Below are positions 36,834-47,303 of a stretch of DNA of 64,000 nt, in pieces (the first letter of the stretch is position 1; every line of letters begins with the position of its first letter). The DNA is from Roseicyclus sp. (GTDB taxonomy: Bacteria > Pseudomonadota > Alphaproteobacteria > Rhodobacterales > Rhodobacteraceae): contig JAGYLB010000111.1 of the NCBI GenBank assembly GCA_018401055.1, forward strand, positions 1 to 64,000. Direction: 5' to 3'. A program made the translations under genes and the position numbers. A model generated the notes under the pieces. The model did not search any database. It was not told where the DNA came from and saw only the letters and a list, made by a program, of their open reading frames with translations.

Positions 36834-37680
36834 ATGACCGCCATGACCGATCAGCCGCAAATCCCCGCTCCCTTCCCTGACAACCGCCCCGGCCGCCCGT
36901 CCGACCTGTCGCGGCTGGCCCAAAGCGCCATGGCACGCCTCTGCGCCGAGATGCGCGCGCAACCCGGACGAACCGATGCGCACAAGGTGCTGGGCGACCC
37001 CTGTGTTGCGGCGCTGGCCTATGCGCTGTGCGACCAGGATGATCAGGCCGCGTCGGTTCTGGTCGAAGATCTGCTGGAGGCAGGTCTGTCCGTGGAAGAG
37101 GTGTGTCTCGACCACCTCGCGCCCGCCGCCCGCCGATTGGGCGAGTTGTGGGACACCGATCGCCTGCCCTTCAGCGAGGTGGCACTTGCTGGCGCCCGCA
37201 TTCAGGCCATCGTGCGTCGAATGCCCGCCAGCCGGATGACACCGTCCTGCGCGCAAGGCAAGGGCGCGGTCTTTGCCGCCGTCCCGGGCGAGCAGCATAC
37301 GCTGGGCGTGATGATGGCCGCCGATCTGTTCCGCCGCAACGGCTGGGATGTGAGCCTGATGGTGGGCCAGACCCATGACGAACTTGTCTCGCGCATCTCG
37401 CGCGATGACCGGCCGGTGATCGGGCTTTAGTTGTTCGGGCGATCATTCCTATCCCGCGCTCCGGCGATTGCTTGCGGCGCTGGCCCGCACGCGGCCCGAC
37501 GCGCAGGTGCTTTTGTCGGGGCAGATCATCAAGGATACCTCCAAGCTCACCACGCTGCCCGCGCCGGTCACGCTGGTCGCCGATGTGGCCGAGGCAGAGG
37601 CCCAGATGATCCGGATCGAGGCGATGCTGGCCGCAAACCGCAAGGGTCAGTCGCAGCGCCGGTCCAATTCGGCGGCGTAG
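36834..37680 (+). CDS. B12-binding regulator, AerR/PpaA-like (one frameshift)
   Basis: About 281 residues. The C-terminal half is a cobalamin-binding domain: EQHTLGVMMAADLFRRNGWD gives the His that ligands B12, then DELVSRISRDDRPVIGL, and after a frame change near 37430, GDHSYPALRRLLAAL and LLSGQIIKD. AerR and PpaA sense light through B12 and act with CrtJ/PpsR on photosynthesis genes; no photosynthesis genes are in this window. I chose the ATG at 36834, before MTAMTDQPQIP; the earlier ATG at 36735 lies too close to the PpsR-type box. Its end overlaps the convergent regulator gene by 34 bp. Confidence 0.78.
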
Positions 37681-38335
37681 AAATCCTCCATCCGCTGGCC
37701 GGGTTCGGGCGCGAAACGGTCGAGTAACTCGGTCCCTGCGATTCTGTCTATGCGGAACATCCTGAAATCATGGCGCAATTCGCACCATGCCACCAATGTC
37801 CAGACCGTGCCCCAGAACCAAAGCCCCAGCGGGCGCAGGACGCGGGAAGTATTTGCCCCGGTCTCGTCGCGGTAGGCGATGCGGACCTCTGGCGGGCCTC
37901 GCAGGCGCGTTCCAGCGCGTCGATGGCCGCCCGCGTTGCGGCATCAAGCGGGCGCGCCGTGACCGACCGGATCGCCACCGCCTCGGCACGGGCGCGCAAG
38001 GGCGGGGGCAAGATCGCCGCAATCTTGTCGAGCGCGCGGTCGGCGCCTTGCGCCATGGCGGTGCCGCCGAAGGTCGAGACCATCCGCGCCCCCGCGATCA
38101 GGGCCACGATCTCGTCGGCGTCAAACATCAGCGGCGGAAGATCATAGCCCGGCCGCATCAGGTAGCCCATGCCCGCCGCGCCTTCGATGGGAAGGCCCGC
38201 GCCGATCAGATGGGCGATGTCGCGGTAGATCGTGCGCTCGGACACCTCCAGCGTTTCGGCCAATGCGGCGGCCGTGACCAGCCGCCCGGGGCGGAGCCTT
38301 CGACGATCATGAACAGGCGGTCGGCGCGGCGCATG
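37647..38335 (-). CDS. YafY-family transcriptional regulator (HTH plus WYL domain), frameshifted
   Basis: About 229 residues. The N-terminus has MRRADRLFMIVE, then the HTH ALAETLEVSERTIYRDIAHL after a frame change near 38285. The WYL-type part begins with DLPPLMFDADEIVALI; its C-terminal half changes frame near 37890 and 37840 and finishes with GQRMEDFYAAELDRR. Such regulators often control the neighbouring gene, here possibly the VOC protein, but the ligand is unknown. Confidence 0.82.
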
Positions 38336-38396
38336 AGATCACGCTACAGCGCCGCGCCCCGGCGACCAAGCCGCTCGGGGCGCGGGGCAGGGGTCA

Positions 38397-38770
38397 CTAG
38401 GCCGCCATCTCGAACAGGCCGATGGAATTGCCGTCGGGATCCTGCGCGTAGCAAAATGTGCCCGGCGGGATCGTGATGTCGGGGCTCGCGACGCGCCCTC
38501 CCGCCGCGATCAACCGCGCCTTGGTGGCCGCAAGGCTGTCGGGCACGACAAGGTGGATCGTCGGGCCGTTCTCTGAAGGTTTTCCGGGATAGAGATGCCC
38601 CGACACACCCGCTCTACCCCGCTGTCGGGAAATCGACGATGGGATTGGGCTCCATCTGGGTGATCTTGAGCTCCATGTCGAAAACGGCGCCATAGAAGGC
38701 TATCGCGCGGTCGAGGTCGGTCACGGGGATCTCGAACCAGCAGGCGAAATGGGTGGGTTTGTAGGGCATC
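38397..38770 (-). CDS. VOC-family protein (glyoxalase/bleomycin resistance fold), one frameshift
   Basis: About 124 residues. The start MPYKPTHFACWFEIPVTDLD and the segment DRAIAFYGAVFDMEL give the first beta-alpha-beta-beta-beta module; GPTIHLVVPDSLAATKARL and GTFCYAQDPDGNSIGLFE the second, with the usual terminal metal or cofactor residues. The frame changes near 38615. Probably an uncharacterised member of the lactoylglutathione lyase-like proteins. The YafY-type regulator gene lies just downstream on the same strand. Confidence 0.85.
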
Positions 38771-38853
38771 GGTCTGTCTCCGTCGGTCGGGGTTGCGATG
38801 CCTCGTCGCTAACAGACCCCTCCTGACAGCGTTCTGTCAGGAGTGTTCAGCGC

Positions 38854-39468
38854 TCAAAGGTCCCGTACCGGGATGAAGGGGAAGAACGTGCCGCCCGACC
38901 ACAGGCCGAACCACTCCTCGCCGTCCACGCCATGGGCCTCGCCGATATCGACCAGCCGGTAGAAGCTCTTGCGGTCGATCAACGCCTCCAGCCCCGCGCG
39001 GACATGGACATAGGGGCTTGGCTCGCCGTTTGCGTCACGGATCACGCGGATGGGGTTTTCAGGCCCCGCCACCGTGCTGTCGCCCACGTTGGTGGTGAAA
39101 GTCACAACCTGTTCGGGGCCGCGCCCCTCGGCTGTCACGGTGAAATCTTGCGCCACGAAAGGCGCATCCTCGACCCTGATCCCGACCTTTTCGACGGGTG
39201 TGACGAGAAAATAGGCATCGCCCTCGCGCTTCAAGATCGTCGAGAACAGTCGCACCAGAGGTGCCCTGCCGATGGGGGTGCCCTCGTGGAACCATGTGCC
39301 GTCGCGGCGGATTTCCATGTCGATATCGCCGCAAAAGGGCGGGTTCCACAGGTGGACCGGCGGCAAGCCGCCTGCCTTGGAAGCTGCCTTGGTCGCCTGC
39401 AGCAACTGGTCGAGCGCGCCGCCGCCATTCCCCGTCACGATCTTTTGTGTGCCGTCTTGCTTTGCCAT
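38854..39468 (-). CDS. DUF1285-domain protein
   Basis: 204 residues from the ATG at 39468 (MAKQDGTQKIVTG). VHLWNPPFCGDIDMEIRRDGTW, then FSTILKREGDAYFLVTPVEK, are clear DUF1285 marks; the fold is beta-rich and soluble. Function is unknown. It is divergent from the MoxR gene, with 62 bp between the starts, an arrangement common in Rhodobacterales. Confidence 0.9.
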   Translation of the reverse strand: MAKQDGTQKIVTGNGGGALDQLLQATKAASKAGGLPPVHLWNPPFCGDIDMEIRRDGTWFHEGTPIGRAPLVRLFSTILKREGDAYFLVTPVEKVGIRVEDAPFVAQDFTVTAEGRGPEQVVTFTTNVGDSTVAGPENPIRVIRDANGEPSPYVHVRAGLEALIDRKSFYRLVDIGEAHGVDGEEWFGLWSGGTFFPFIPVRDL

Positions 39469-39530
39469 TTGTGGTCCGCGGAATAGGTCTGTTACCACTG
39501 ACCTACATAACCATGATCCGGAGCATTGCC

Positions 39531-40538
39531 ATGTCTGACCCCGAGGCCCTCGTTGCCGAGATCGAACAGCTTGGCGAAAAGCTTGCTCAGGCCAAGGCCT
39601 CCATCGCCAAGCGCATCATCGGTCAGGACGAGGTGGTGAACCTTGCGCTGTCGGCGATGCTGTCGGGGGGGCACGCGCTTTTGATGGGTCTGCCGGGGCT
39701 GGGCAAGACCCTGCTGGTCGACACGCTGTCGACCGTCATGGGGCTGTCGGCCAACCGCATCCAGTTCACGCCCGATCTGATGCCCGCCGATATCCTTGGC
39801 TCCGAAGTGCTGGAAACCGCGCAGGATGGCAGCCGCAGCTTCCGCTTCCTGCAAGGCCCGATTTTCTGCCAGCTTCTGATGGCCGATGAGATCAACCGCG
39901 CCAGCCCCCGCACGCAATCGGCGCTGTTGCAGGCGATGCAGGAACGAGAGGTGACGATTGCGGGCAATCACAAGCCCTTGCCGCGCCCGTTCCATGTGCT
40001 GGCGACGCAAAACCCGATCGAGCAAGAAGGCACCTATCCGCTTCCCGAAGCGCAGCTTGACCGCTTTTTGGTCAAGATCGACGTGGCCTACCCCGACCGC
40101 GACACGGAACGCGGCATCTTGCTGGCGACCACCGGCACGACCGAGGCCCGCGCGCACGCCGTCTTTACCCCCGAGGCGTTGATCGCGGCTCAAGGTGTGG
40201 TGCGGCGGATGCCGGTGGGCGAAAGCGTGGTGGAATTGATCCTCGATCTGGTCCGCGCCTGCCGCCCCGACAGCCCCGAGGCGCCCGAGATCGTGAAGAA
40301 AACCGTCGCATGGGGCCCCGGACCGCGCGCGGCACAGGCCTTGATGCTGACCGTCCGGGCGCGCGCGCTGCTTGATGGCCGTCTGGCGCCCTCGCCCGAT
40401 GATGTGGCCGCATTGGCCCGCCCTGTCCTTGGCCACCGCATGGCGCTGAGCTTTGGGGCGCGCGCCGAGGGCGCGGTTTTGGAACAGGTGATCGACGAGG
40501 TGACGGCCCGCGTCACCCGGATCGGTCTGGCGGCTTGA
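39531..40538 (+). CDS. MoxR-family AAA+ ATPase
   Basis: 335 residues, intact. Walker A GLPGLGKTLLVD, Walker B LLMADEINRASP, sensor 1 VLATQNPIEQEGTYPLPEAQLDRF and sensor 2 GPGPRAAQAL are all present. MoxR ATPases act as chaperones that help assemble metal-containing or von Willebrand-type proteins and are nearly always followed by a DUF58 gene, as here. I prefer the ATG at 39531, with GGAG eight bases upstream, to the one at 39513. Confidence 0.95.
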   Translation: MSDPEALVAEIEQLGEKLAQAKASIAKRIIGQDEVVNLALSAMLSGGHALLMGLPGLGKTLLVDTLSTVMGLSANRIQFTPDLMPADILGSEVLETAQDGSRSFRFLQGPIFCQLLMADEINRASPRTQSALLQAMQEREVTIAGNHKPLPRPFHVLATQNPIEQEGTYPLPEAQLDRFLVKIDVAYPDRDTERGILLATTGTTEARAHAVFTPEALIAAQGVVRRMPVGESVVELILDLVRACRPDSPEAPEIVKKTVAWGPGPRAAQALMLTVRARALLDGRLAPSPDDVAALARPVLGHRMALSFGARAEGAVLEQVIDEVTARVTRIGLAA

Positions 40539-41427
40539 CCGACGCGGCGCTCCATACGCCTGACAGCCTGCGTTCCCGCTCCGAGGCGGTCGCCTCGACG
40601 CTGCCCGCGCTGATGGCCGATGCGCAGCATCTGGCCGCAACGGTTCTGCTCGGCGTGCACGGGCGCAAGCGTGCGGGCATGGGTGATGAATTCTGGCAAT
40701 ACCGGCCCGCGCAGGCGGGCGATGGCTACCGGCAGGTCGATTGGCGCAGGTCCGCCCGGTCGGACGGGCATTTCATCCGCCAGACCGAATGGCAGGCGGC
40801 GCAATCGGTGATGCTGGGGGTGGATGATGCCGCATCCATGACCTTTACCGGGCATCGCAACCGCCCCTCGAAACTGCGCCGCGCGCAGACGATTGCCATG
40901 GCTTTGGCGATTGTCGCGGTACGTGGGGCGAACGGGTGGGGCTGACCCATCTGCCGGAGCCGCCGCGCGGCGGCACGGCGCAGCTGATGCGCATGGCGCA
41001 GGCGCTGATGGATGGGCATGAGCCGGGCGATTACGGCGCACCGCAGCCGCAGATGATGCCGATGGGCAGCCGGGCGGTGTTCTTGTCGGATTTCTTCGGG
41101 GATATGGCGGCCATCGAAGCTGCGCTGGGCCGCGCCGCCGACCGCGAGGTCAGGGGCGCGCTTGTGCAGGTTCTCGACCCCGATGAAGAGGTGTTCCCCT
41201 ACGACGGGCGCACGGTCTTTGAATCCATGACCGGCGCAATCCGGTTCGAAACCTTGAAGGCCAAAAGCCTGCGCGACGCCTATCTGGCGCGTCTTGCCGA
41301 GCGTAAGGCGCATCTGCAGGAACTGTGCCGCCGCACCGGCTGGCGCTACCACCTGCATCACACAAACCAACCGGCCGAACCGACACTGCTGTGGCTTTAC
41401 CGGGCGCTGGAAAAGGTGCGCGGATGA
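40535..41427 (+). CDS. DUF58-domain protein (one frameshift)
   Basis: About 297 residues, the usual MoxR partner. FWQYRPAQAGDGYRQVDWRRSARSD, with a DWR motif, is the DUF58 signature; LSDFFGDMAAIEAALGRAADR is its vWA-like end. The frame changes near 40920. The start is a TTG overlapping the moxR stop (TTGA); no better start is in reach. It ends in an ATGA overlap with the DUF4159 gene. Confidence 0.9.
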
Positions 41428-44188
41428 TCGGATCGCTCGCCTTCGCCACGCCGCTTTTGCTGACCGCGCTCATCGCCCTTCCGATCCTGTGGTGGATCTT
41501 GCGCGCCGTGCCGCCCGCCCCGATCCGGCGTCGGTTTCCGGGCGTGGCGCTGCTCTTGGGTCTCAAGGATGACGACAGCCAGACCGACAAGACGCCGTGG
41601 TGGCTGCTGCTTTTGCGCATCGCGGCCGTGGCGGCCGCCATCGTGGGGTTCGCAGGCCCCGTTCTGAACCCGGCCACCGTCCGCACGGGCGAGGGGCCGC
41701 TCTTGATCGTGATGGATGCCAGCTGGGCGTCGGCCTGCGACTGGTCGGCCAGGGCCGACCGCGTGGCCCTGCTGCTTGACGAGGCGTCGCGCGCAGGGCG
41801 GCCCGTAGCCCTTGTGGCGCTGACCGACCTGCCGCCGGGCGATCTGCCGTTGCAATCGGCCAATGCCTGGGCTGCGCCGCCTGCCCTCGCTTGCGCCCGC
41901 GCCTTATGCCCCCGACATGACCGCCGCCGCCGATTGGGCCGCGGCACTCGAGGGGCCGCTCGAAACCTGGTGGATGTGCCGACGGCCTTGACCATCCGGG
42001 CCGCGACGCCCTGACCGAAGCCTTGCGCGATCTGGGGCCCCTGTCGGTGTTCCAGGGCGACCGCGACGCGCTGCGCTGTGCGCCCGCCGTTCGAGGATGG
42101 AGTGGTGCGTGCCGCCCTGTCTCGGCTCGGCGACGATGTCGCCATGAGCTTTGACGTGGTAGCCCACGGCCTCGATCCCGCAGGCATCCCGCGCGATCTC
42201 GCCCGGTCCGAGGCAGTGTTCGAGGCGGGCACGGCACAGACGGAAGCCGTCTTTGACCTGCCTCCGGAACTCAGGAACCGCATCACGCGGTTCGAGGTCG
42301 CGGGCCTGCGCGGCGCGGGCACCGTGACGCTGACCGATGACGGGTTGCAGCGACGGCAGGTCGCCTTGATCGCGGGCGGGGCGAGCGATGAGCAACAGGC
42401 GCTGCTGTCGCCCTTGCACTACCTGCGGCAGGCGCTGGCCCCACCGCTGACCTGATCGAGGGCGCGCTGTCCGACATGCTGTTGGCCAGCCCCGATGTCA
42501 TCATCCTCGCCGATATCGCGACACTCTCGCCCGAGGAGGATCAGGGCTGACCGAATGGGTCGAGCGTGGCGGCCTTCTGGTGCGCTTTTGCGGGCCCGCG
42601 TCTTGCGGCCTCCGACGTGGCGCGCGATGCGGCGGGGCCGCTGATGCCCGTCCGTCTGCGCGAGGGCGGGCGCAGCGTGGGCGGTGCCATGAGCTGGGGC
42701 GAGCCGAAACAGCTGCGCCCTTTTCCCGACACCTCGCCCTTCTTCGGGCTGGAGATCCCGCCCGACGTCACGATCAGTAGCCAGGTGCATGGGCCCAGCC
42801 CGACCCGGAACTGGCCGCGCGCACCATTGCGTCCCTGGACTGACGGCACGCCGCTGGTGACGCGCGCGGGCCATGGGCAGGGAACCGTGGTATTGTTCCA
42901 TGTTACGGCGAATGCCGATTGGTCGACTTTGCCCCTGTCTGGTTTGTTCGTGCAGATGCTGGAGCGGCTGGCGATTTCCACACGCCCCGCCGCGGCTCCG
43001 AGGCCGCTGATCTGGAAGGCACGGTCTGGACCCCCGATCAGGTGCTGGACGGGTTCGGCACGCTGCGCGACGCGGGCACCCGCCCCGGCGTTCCGGGCGA
43101 GACATTGGCCGAGGCGCCGCTGTCGGGCGATCTGCTGCCGGGCCTCTATGCCTCCGACGATCGGCGGATCGCGCGCAATGTCGTGACGGCCGAGACGGTG
43201 CTGGCCCCTGCATCCTGGCCCGCAGCCGTTCCCGTCGAGGGGATGAACGTGATCGCCCCGACCGACCTGATGGCGGCATTCCTTACGGGCGCGCTGACAT
43301 TGCTGCTGATCGACGCCATCGCCTCGCTATGGCTGGCTGGTCGCTTGTCTGGCCTCGCGCGCGGGGCGGCGGTTCTTGCGCTGGTCGTGACCTTGCCGCA
43401 AGGCGTGCAGTCGCAGGGCCTGTCGCCCGAGGATGAACGCGCGCTTCTCGCCACATCAGAGGTGACCTTGGCCTATGTGCTGACGGGCGACGCGCAAATC
43501 GACGAGACCTCCCGCGCGGGGCTTCAGGGCCTGTCGAACACGCTGTTCCAGCGCACATCCGTGGAACCTTCGCCCCCCATCGGGATCGATCTGGAACGCG
43601 ATGAACTGGCGTTCTTTCCGATGCTTTACTGGCCTGTTACCCCCGACCAGACCTTGCCGTCCGCGGCGGCCTACCGGCGGCTCAACGATTACCTGCGCTC
43701 GGGCGGCATGATCGTGTTCGACACGCGCGACGCACATATCGGCGGCTTCGGCTCGGCACGCCTGACGGGCGGCGCCTGCAGCACGCTGGCCGCGCCGCTC
43801 GACATTCCGCCGCTCGAACCCGTGCCGCCCGACCACATCCTGACGCGCACCTTCTACCTGCTGCAAGATTTCCCCGGCCGCCACCTGTCCCGCGATGTCT
43901 GGCTGGAGGCATCTCCCCCCGATGCCGAGGACGGTGGAGGGGATGCCGTTCCGCAACCTCAACGACGGGGTCACGCCGGTGCTGATCGGCGGCAATGATT
44001 GGGCCGCCGCTTGGGCGCAGGACGATAGCGGGCGGCCGCTTTTGCCGGTGGGCCGCGGGGCCACGGGTGAGCGCCAGCGCGAGATCGCGCTGCGCTTCGG
44101 GGTCAACCTGGTGATGCATGTGCTGTCGGGCAATTACAAATCCGACCAGGTGCATGTGCCCGCGTTGTTGGACAGGTTGGGGCAGTAG
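41424..44188 (+). CDS. BatA/DUF4159-type membrane protein, many frameshifts
   Basis: About 920 residues over at least eight frame changes, roughly between 41870 and 43930. The N-terminus (FATPLLLTALIALPILWWIL, then PAPIRRRFPGVALLLGL) is the BatA-type membrane anchor, followed by a second helix, a vWA-like part (LLIVMDASWASACDWS), a long periplasmic-like region, a further helix (DLMAAFLTGALTLLLIDAIA) and a C-terminal DUF4159 domain (ELAFFPMLYWPV, YLRSGGMIVFDTRD, RHLSRDVWLEA). It belongs to the moxR-DUF58 operon. The function of the complex is not known. Confidence 0.85.
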
Positions 44189-44189
44189 C

Positions 44190-46274
44190 ATGGCGCAGAC
44201 GATTCTCTTCGATCCGCTTTTGCCGATGGCCCTGATCTGGGCGCTGGCCGCCGCTGCCGCGCTGGTCGTGGCGCTGGCGCTCTGGCGCGGGCTTTCGGGC
44301 TGGCCCTTCCGCTTGCTGGCGGCGGGGGCGCTGCTGGCGGCGCTGCTAAACCCCTGCTGCCAATCCGAGGACCGCGAGGCGATGACCGACATCGTTCTGG
44401 TCGTCACCGATGCTTCGGCCAGCCAGCGGATTTCCGACCGCCCCGACCAGACGGCAGAGGCGCTGGCCGCGCTGGAGGCCGAGATCGCGGATCTGGGGAT
44501 GGAGATGCGGCTGTCGACCGTGGCGGATGCGCCCGACAACGCTGAACACGACGCTCTGTGATGGCGCACTTGAACCGGATGCTGGCCGAGGAACCGCGCG
44601 CGCGGATTGCCGGTGCCATCCTTGTCACCGACGGGCAATTGCACGATGCCCAGCTGGTCCCCGACATGCCCGCGCCGCTGCATGCGCTGATCACCGGGCG
44701 CGCGAGCGACTGGGATCGTCGCCTCGTCATCGAGACCGCGCCTGCCTTTGGCATCATCGGTGAAGAGCTGATGATGACGCTCCGCATCGAGGATCAGGGC
44801 GCCGTGCCCACGGGCCTGTCGGGCCGGGCCGAGATCGCCATCGCCATCGACGGTGGTCTGGCGCAGACCTATACCGTGCCCACCAACGAGACGCTGCAAC
44901 TGCCGCTGACGCTGGAACATGCAGGCCAGAACGTGGTGCAATTCACCATTCCCGAGGCCGCGGGCGAATTGACCGACCGCAACAATGCCGCCGTCGTGCA
45001 GATCAACGGCGTCCGCGACCGGCTGTCGGGTGCTGCTGGTCTCGGGGCGAGCCGCATCCGGGCCAGCGCACATGGCGCAACCTGCTGAAATCCGACCCTT
45101 CGGTTGATCTGGTCCACTTTACCATCCTGCGCCCGCCGGATCGGCAGGACGGCGTGCCGGTGACTGAGTTGTCGCTGATCGCCTTTCCCACGCGCGAGCT
45201 GTTCATGGATTCGGTCGATGATTTCGACCTGATCATCTTTGACCGCTACCAGCGGCGCGGCATCTTGCCGATGCTCTATATCGACAACATCCGCCGCTAT
45301 GTCGAAGACGGCGGCGCGCTGTTGCTGGCGGCGGGGCCGGATTATCGCCTGCGGCCGACCTGCTCTACCGCACCCCGCTGGCTGATATTCTTCCCGGCCG
45401 CCCGACCGCGCGCGTGATCGAGGCGCCATTTCTCCCCGAGATTTCAGATCTTGGCCAGCGCCATCCGGTGACGGCTGGACTTGACGCGACGCATGAGCCG
45501 CTGGAAGGCAGCGACCAACCCTGGGGCCGCTGGATGCGCCAGATCGAGGTGACGGCGCAGTCGGGGCAGACCGTAATGACCGGCAATGGCGGCGCGCCGC
45601 TGCTGATGCTGGATCGTGTGGGCCAGGGCCGTGTGGCGCTGCTGGCCTCCGATCAACCCTGGCTCTGGGATCGCGGCTACGAGGGCGGAGGCCCGCAACT
45701 GGAAATGCTGCGCAGGCTGGCGCATTGGATGATGGGCGAACCCGACCTTGAGGAAGAGGCGCTGGTGGCCGAGGCGGATGGCCAGACCATTCGCGTGACG
45801 CGCCGCACGCTGGCTGATGGGGTCGGCACGCTGACGTCGACCAGCCCCGGACGGAACCGAGACCGAGATCGTGCTGGAGGAAACCGCGCCCGGCCGCTTT
45901 ACCGCCGAGATCGAGGGGACCGGAGCAGGGGCTTTACCGGCTGGCCGAGGGCGAGCTGGAGACCGTGATCGCCGCTTGGGCCCGGCCGCGCCACGCGAGT
46001 TCGAGGAGACGATCGCCAGCGGCGGACCGGCTGGCGCCGCTGACCGAGCCGCCGTGCGGCGCCGTGCTGCGGCTGGAGGACGGGATGCCCGACCTGCGCC
46101 GTGTGGTCGAGGGGCGCAACGCCGCGGGCCGCGGCTGGATCGGGCTGACGCATCGCGCGAGGCGTATCTGACCACGGATGTGACCGTGACGCCGTTGATT
46201 TCGGCCTGGCTGTTCTTGCTGTCTTGGCGGCGGGCCTGACGTTGGCGGGCTGGCTGCGCGAGGGGCGTCGGTAA
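44190..46274 (+). CDS. large membrane protein of the MoxR operon (vWA-like/glutamine amidotransferase-like), many frameshifts
   Basis: About 690 residues. Two N-terminal helices (LPMALIWALAAAAALVVALAL and WPFRLLAAGALLAALL), a vWA-like segment (IVLVVTDASASQRISDRPDQ), a beta-rich extracytoplasmic region, a segment FDLIIFDRYQRRGILPMLY followed by DGGALLLAAGPDY of the class I amidotransferase-like fold, and a final helix (PLISAWLFLL) with GWLREGRR. At least seven frame changes, the worst cluster between 45850 and 46230. It starts 1 bp after the DUF4159 stop. It is the last gene of the operon, followed by a strong inverted repeat. Confidence 0.82.
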
Positions 46275-46286
46275 ACGACGGCATCG

Positions 46287-46342
46287 GTAGGGTGCGCCTT
46301 CAGGCGCACCTGCGGAATGGTGCGCCTGAAGGGGCACCCTAC
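46287..46342. terminator. 24-bp near-perfect inverted repeat between convergent genes (bidirectional terminator or REP-like element)
   Basis: Arms 46287-46310 and 46319-46342 match at 23 of 24 positions around an 8-base loop. The arm core is GGTGCGCCTTCAGGCGCACC, itself palindromic. It lies between convergent genes, as terminators do, but lacks a T-tract; the sequence type is one I recall as a dispersed repeat in Rhodobacterales. Confidence 0.65.
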
Positions 46343-46351
46343 GCAAGCTGG

Positions 46352-46716
46352 TCAGCGTGGCAGATGGACCCGATCAGAGGTGCCTTGCGCCCAGCCTTCC
46401 ACATTGGTGCGGGCGCGGATGACCACCTCGGTCACATCCTCGGCAATCGCCACGCCCGACAGTGACCGGGTAAAGGGCTGTTCCTCGACATGCGGATGTC
46501 CGGAGCGGGCGTTCGCCCAGGACCGTGCCTCGGGTGTCTCGACGCGCCAGCCATCGGCGTAATCCTCCCAGCGGTGTCGCCATGTGCCAGAGTGACATGG
46601 AAGGTCCAGCCGGAGCCACCCGCCACCGCCTCGACCGCGACGACGCGGGCGGGATCGGCCAGTGCCGGTTGTGCGATGGACAGGGCGAGGGCGGCGAGAG
46701 CGATGCGATGGGTCAT
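46352..46716 (-). CDS. small secreted protein (one or two frameshifts)
   Basis: About 121 residues. A signal peptide (MTHRIALAALALSIAQPALA) is followed by DPARVVAVEAVAGGSGWTFH, and after a frame change near 46580, by WEDYADGWRVETPEA and VTEVVIRARTNVEGW to the stop. It resembles a conserved rhodobacterial periplasmic protein but I cannot name a function. It faces the MoxR operon and lies 52 bp after the CopD/HemJ-like gene on the same strand. Confidence 0.75.
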
Positions 46717-46767
46717 GCCTGTCCATAGCCCATCGCGGGCACCTTGTGGGGTCACGCTGTGGTGAGG

Positions 46768-47178
46768 TCAAAAGGGCTTGAACACCACGATGATCAGGAC
46801 CGCGATGGCGCCCAGCACACTGATCTCATTGAAGACGCGCAGCCAAAGGTCGCTTTCGGTGAAGACGCCGCGCTTTGCGCGCAGGACCAGACGCCCGGTC
46901 CAGCCGTAGTGGGCGGCCAGCAGCGCGACGACCCCGAGCTTGGTCCAGACCCAGAGCGGATAGCCCCAGAACCAACCGAGCCAGAGGCCGGTCAGAATGG
47001 CGATGACACCAAGACCCAGCGAAAAGCGGTAGATGCGGATGGTCAGGTCACCCGTCGGGCCGAATCCGCCCAGCCGCGCATATTCGCGTTTCCAGAAGAT
47101 GATCGCGCGCGGCACCGCGAAGATGCCCGTCATCCAGCCCAGAACGGCCAGCAGATGCAGTACCTTGATCCAATCCAT
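46768..47178 (-). CDS. CopD/HemJ-like integral membrane protein
   Basis: 136 residues with four hydrophobic segments. The start MDWIKVLHLLAVLGWMTGIF, with a His in helix 1, resembles both CopD-type and HemJ (protoporphyrinogen oxidase) proteins. Later helices are FSLGLGVIAILTGLWLGWFWG, LGVVALLAAHYGW with another His, and ISVLGAIAVLIIVV. Two His residues in membrane helices suggest heme or copper binding. The choice between the two families cannot be made here. Confidence 0.78.
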   Translation of the reverse strand: MDWIKVLHLLAVLGWMTGIFAVPRAIIFWKREYARLGGFGPTGDLTIRIYRFSLGLGVIAILTGLWLGWFWGYPLWVWTKLGVVALLAAHYGWTGRLVLRAKRGVFTESDLWLRVFNEISVLGAIAVLIIVVFKPF

Positions 47179-47257
47179 GCCCGCACTTGCCCAGCATTTC
47201 AGGGGCGCGGCAACGCGCGGAGTTGTCTCAGGGGGATTTTCATTGCCTAATGGTCAG

Positions 47258-47280
47258 ATTGGTTATATTTATTTACCAAT
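47258..47280. promoter_or_regulatory. candidate operator upstream of glcD
   Basis: ATTGGT and ACCAAT form an inverted repeat with an 11-base A/T centre, 24 bp before the glcD start; TGGTCAGATTGGT just before it adds half-sites. TGGT...ACCA dyads are typical of GntR/FadR-type regulators such as GlcC. No regulator gene is nearby. Confidence 0.4.
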
Positions 47281-47303
47281 TCATCACAGAGGAGGACTGT
47301 GAC

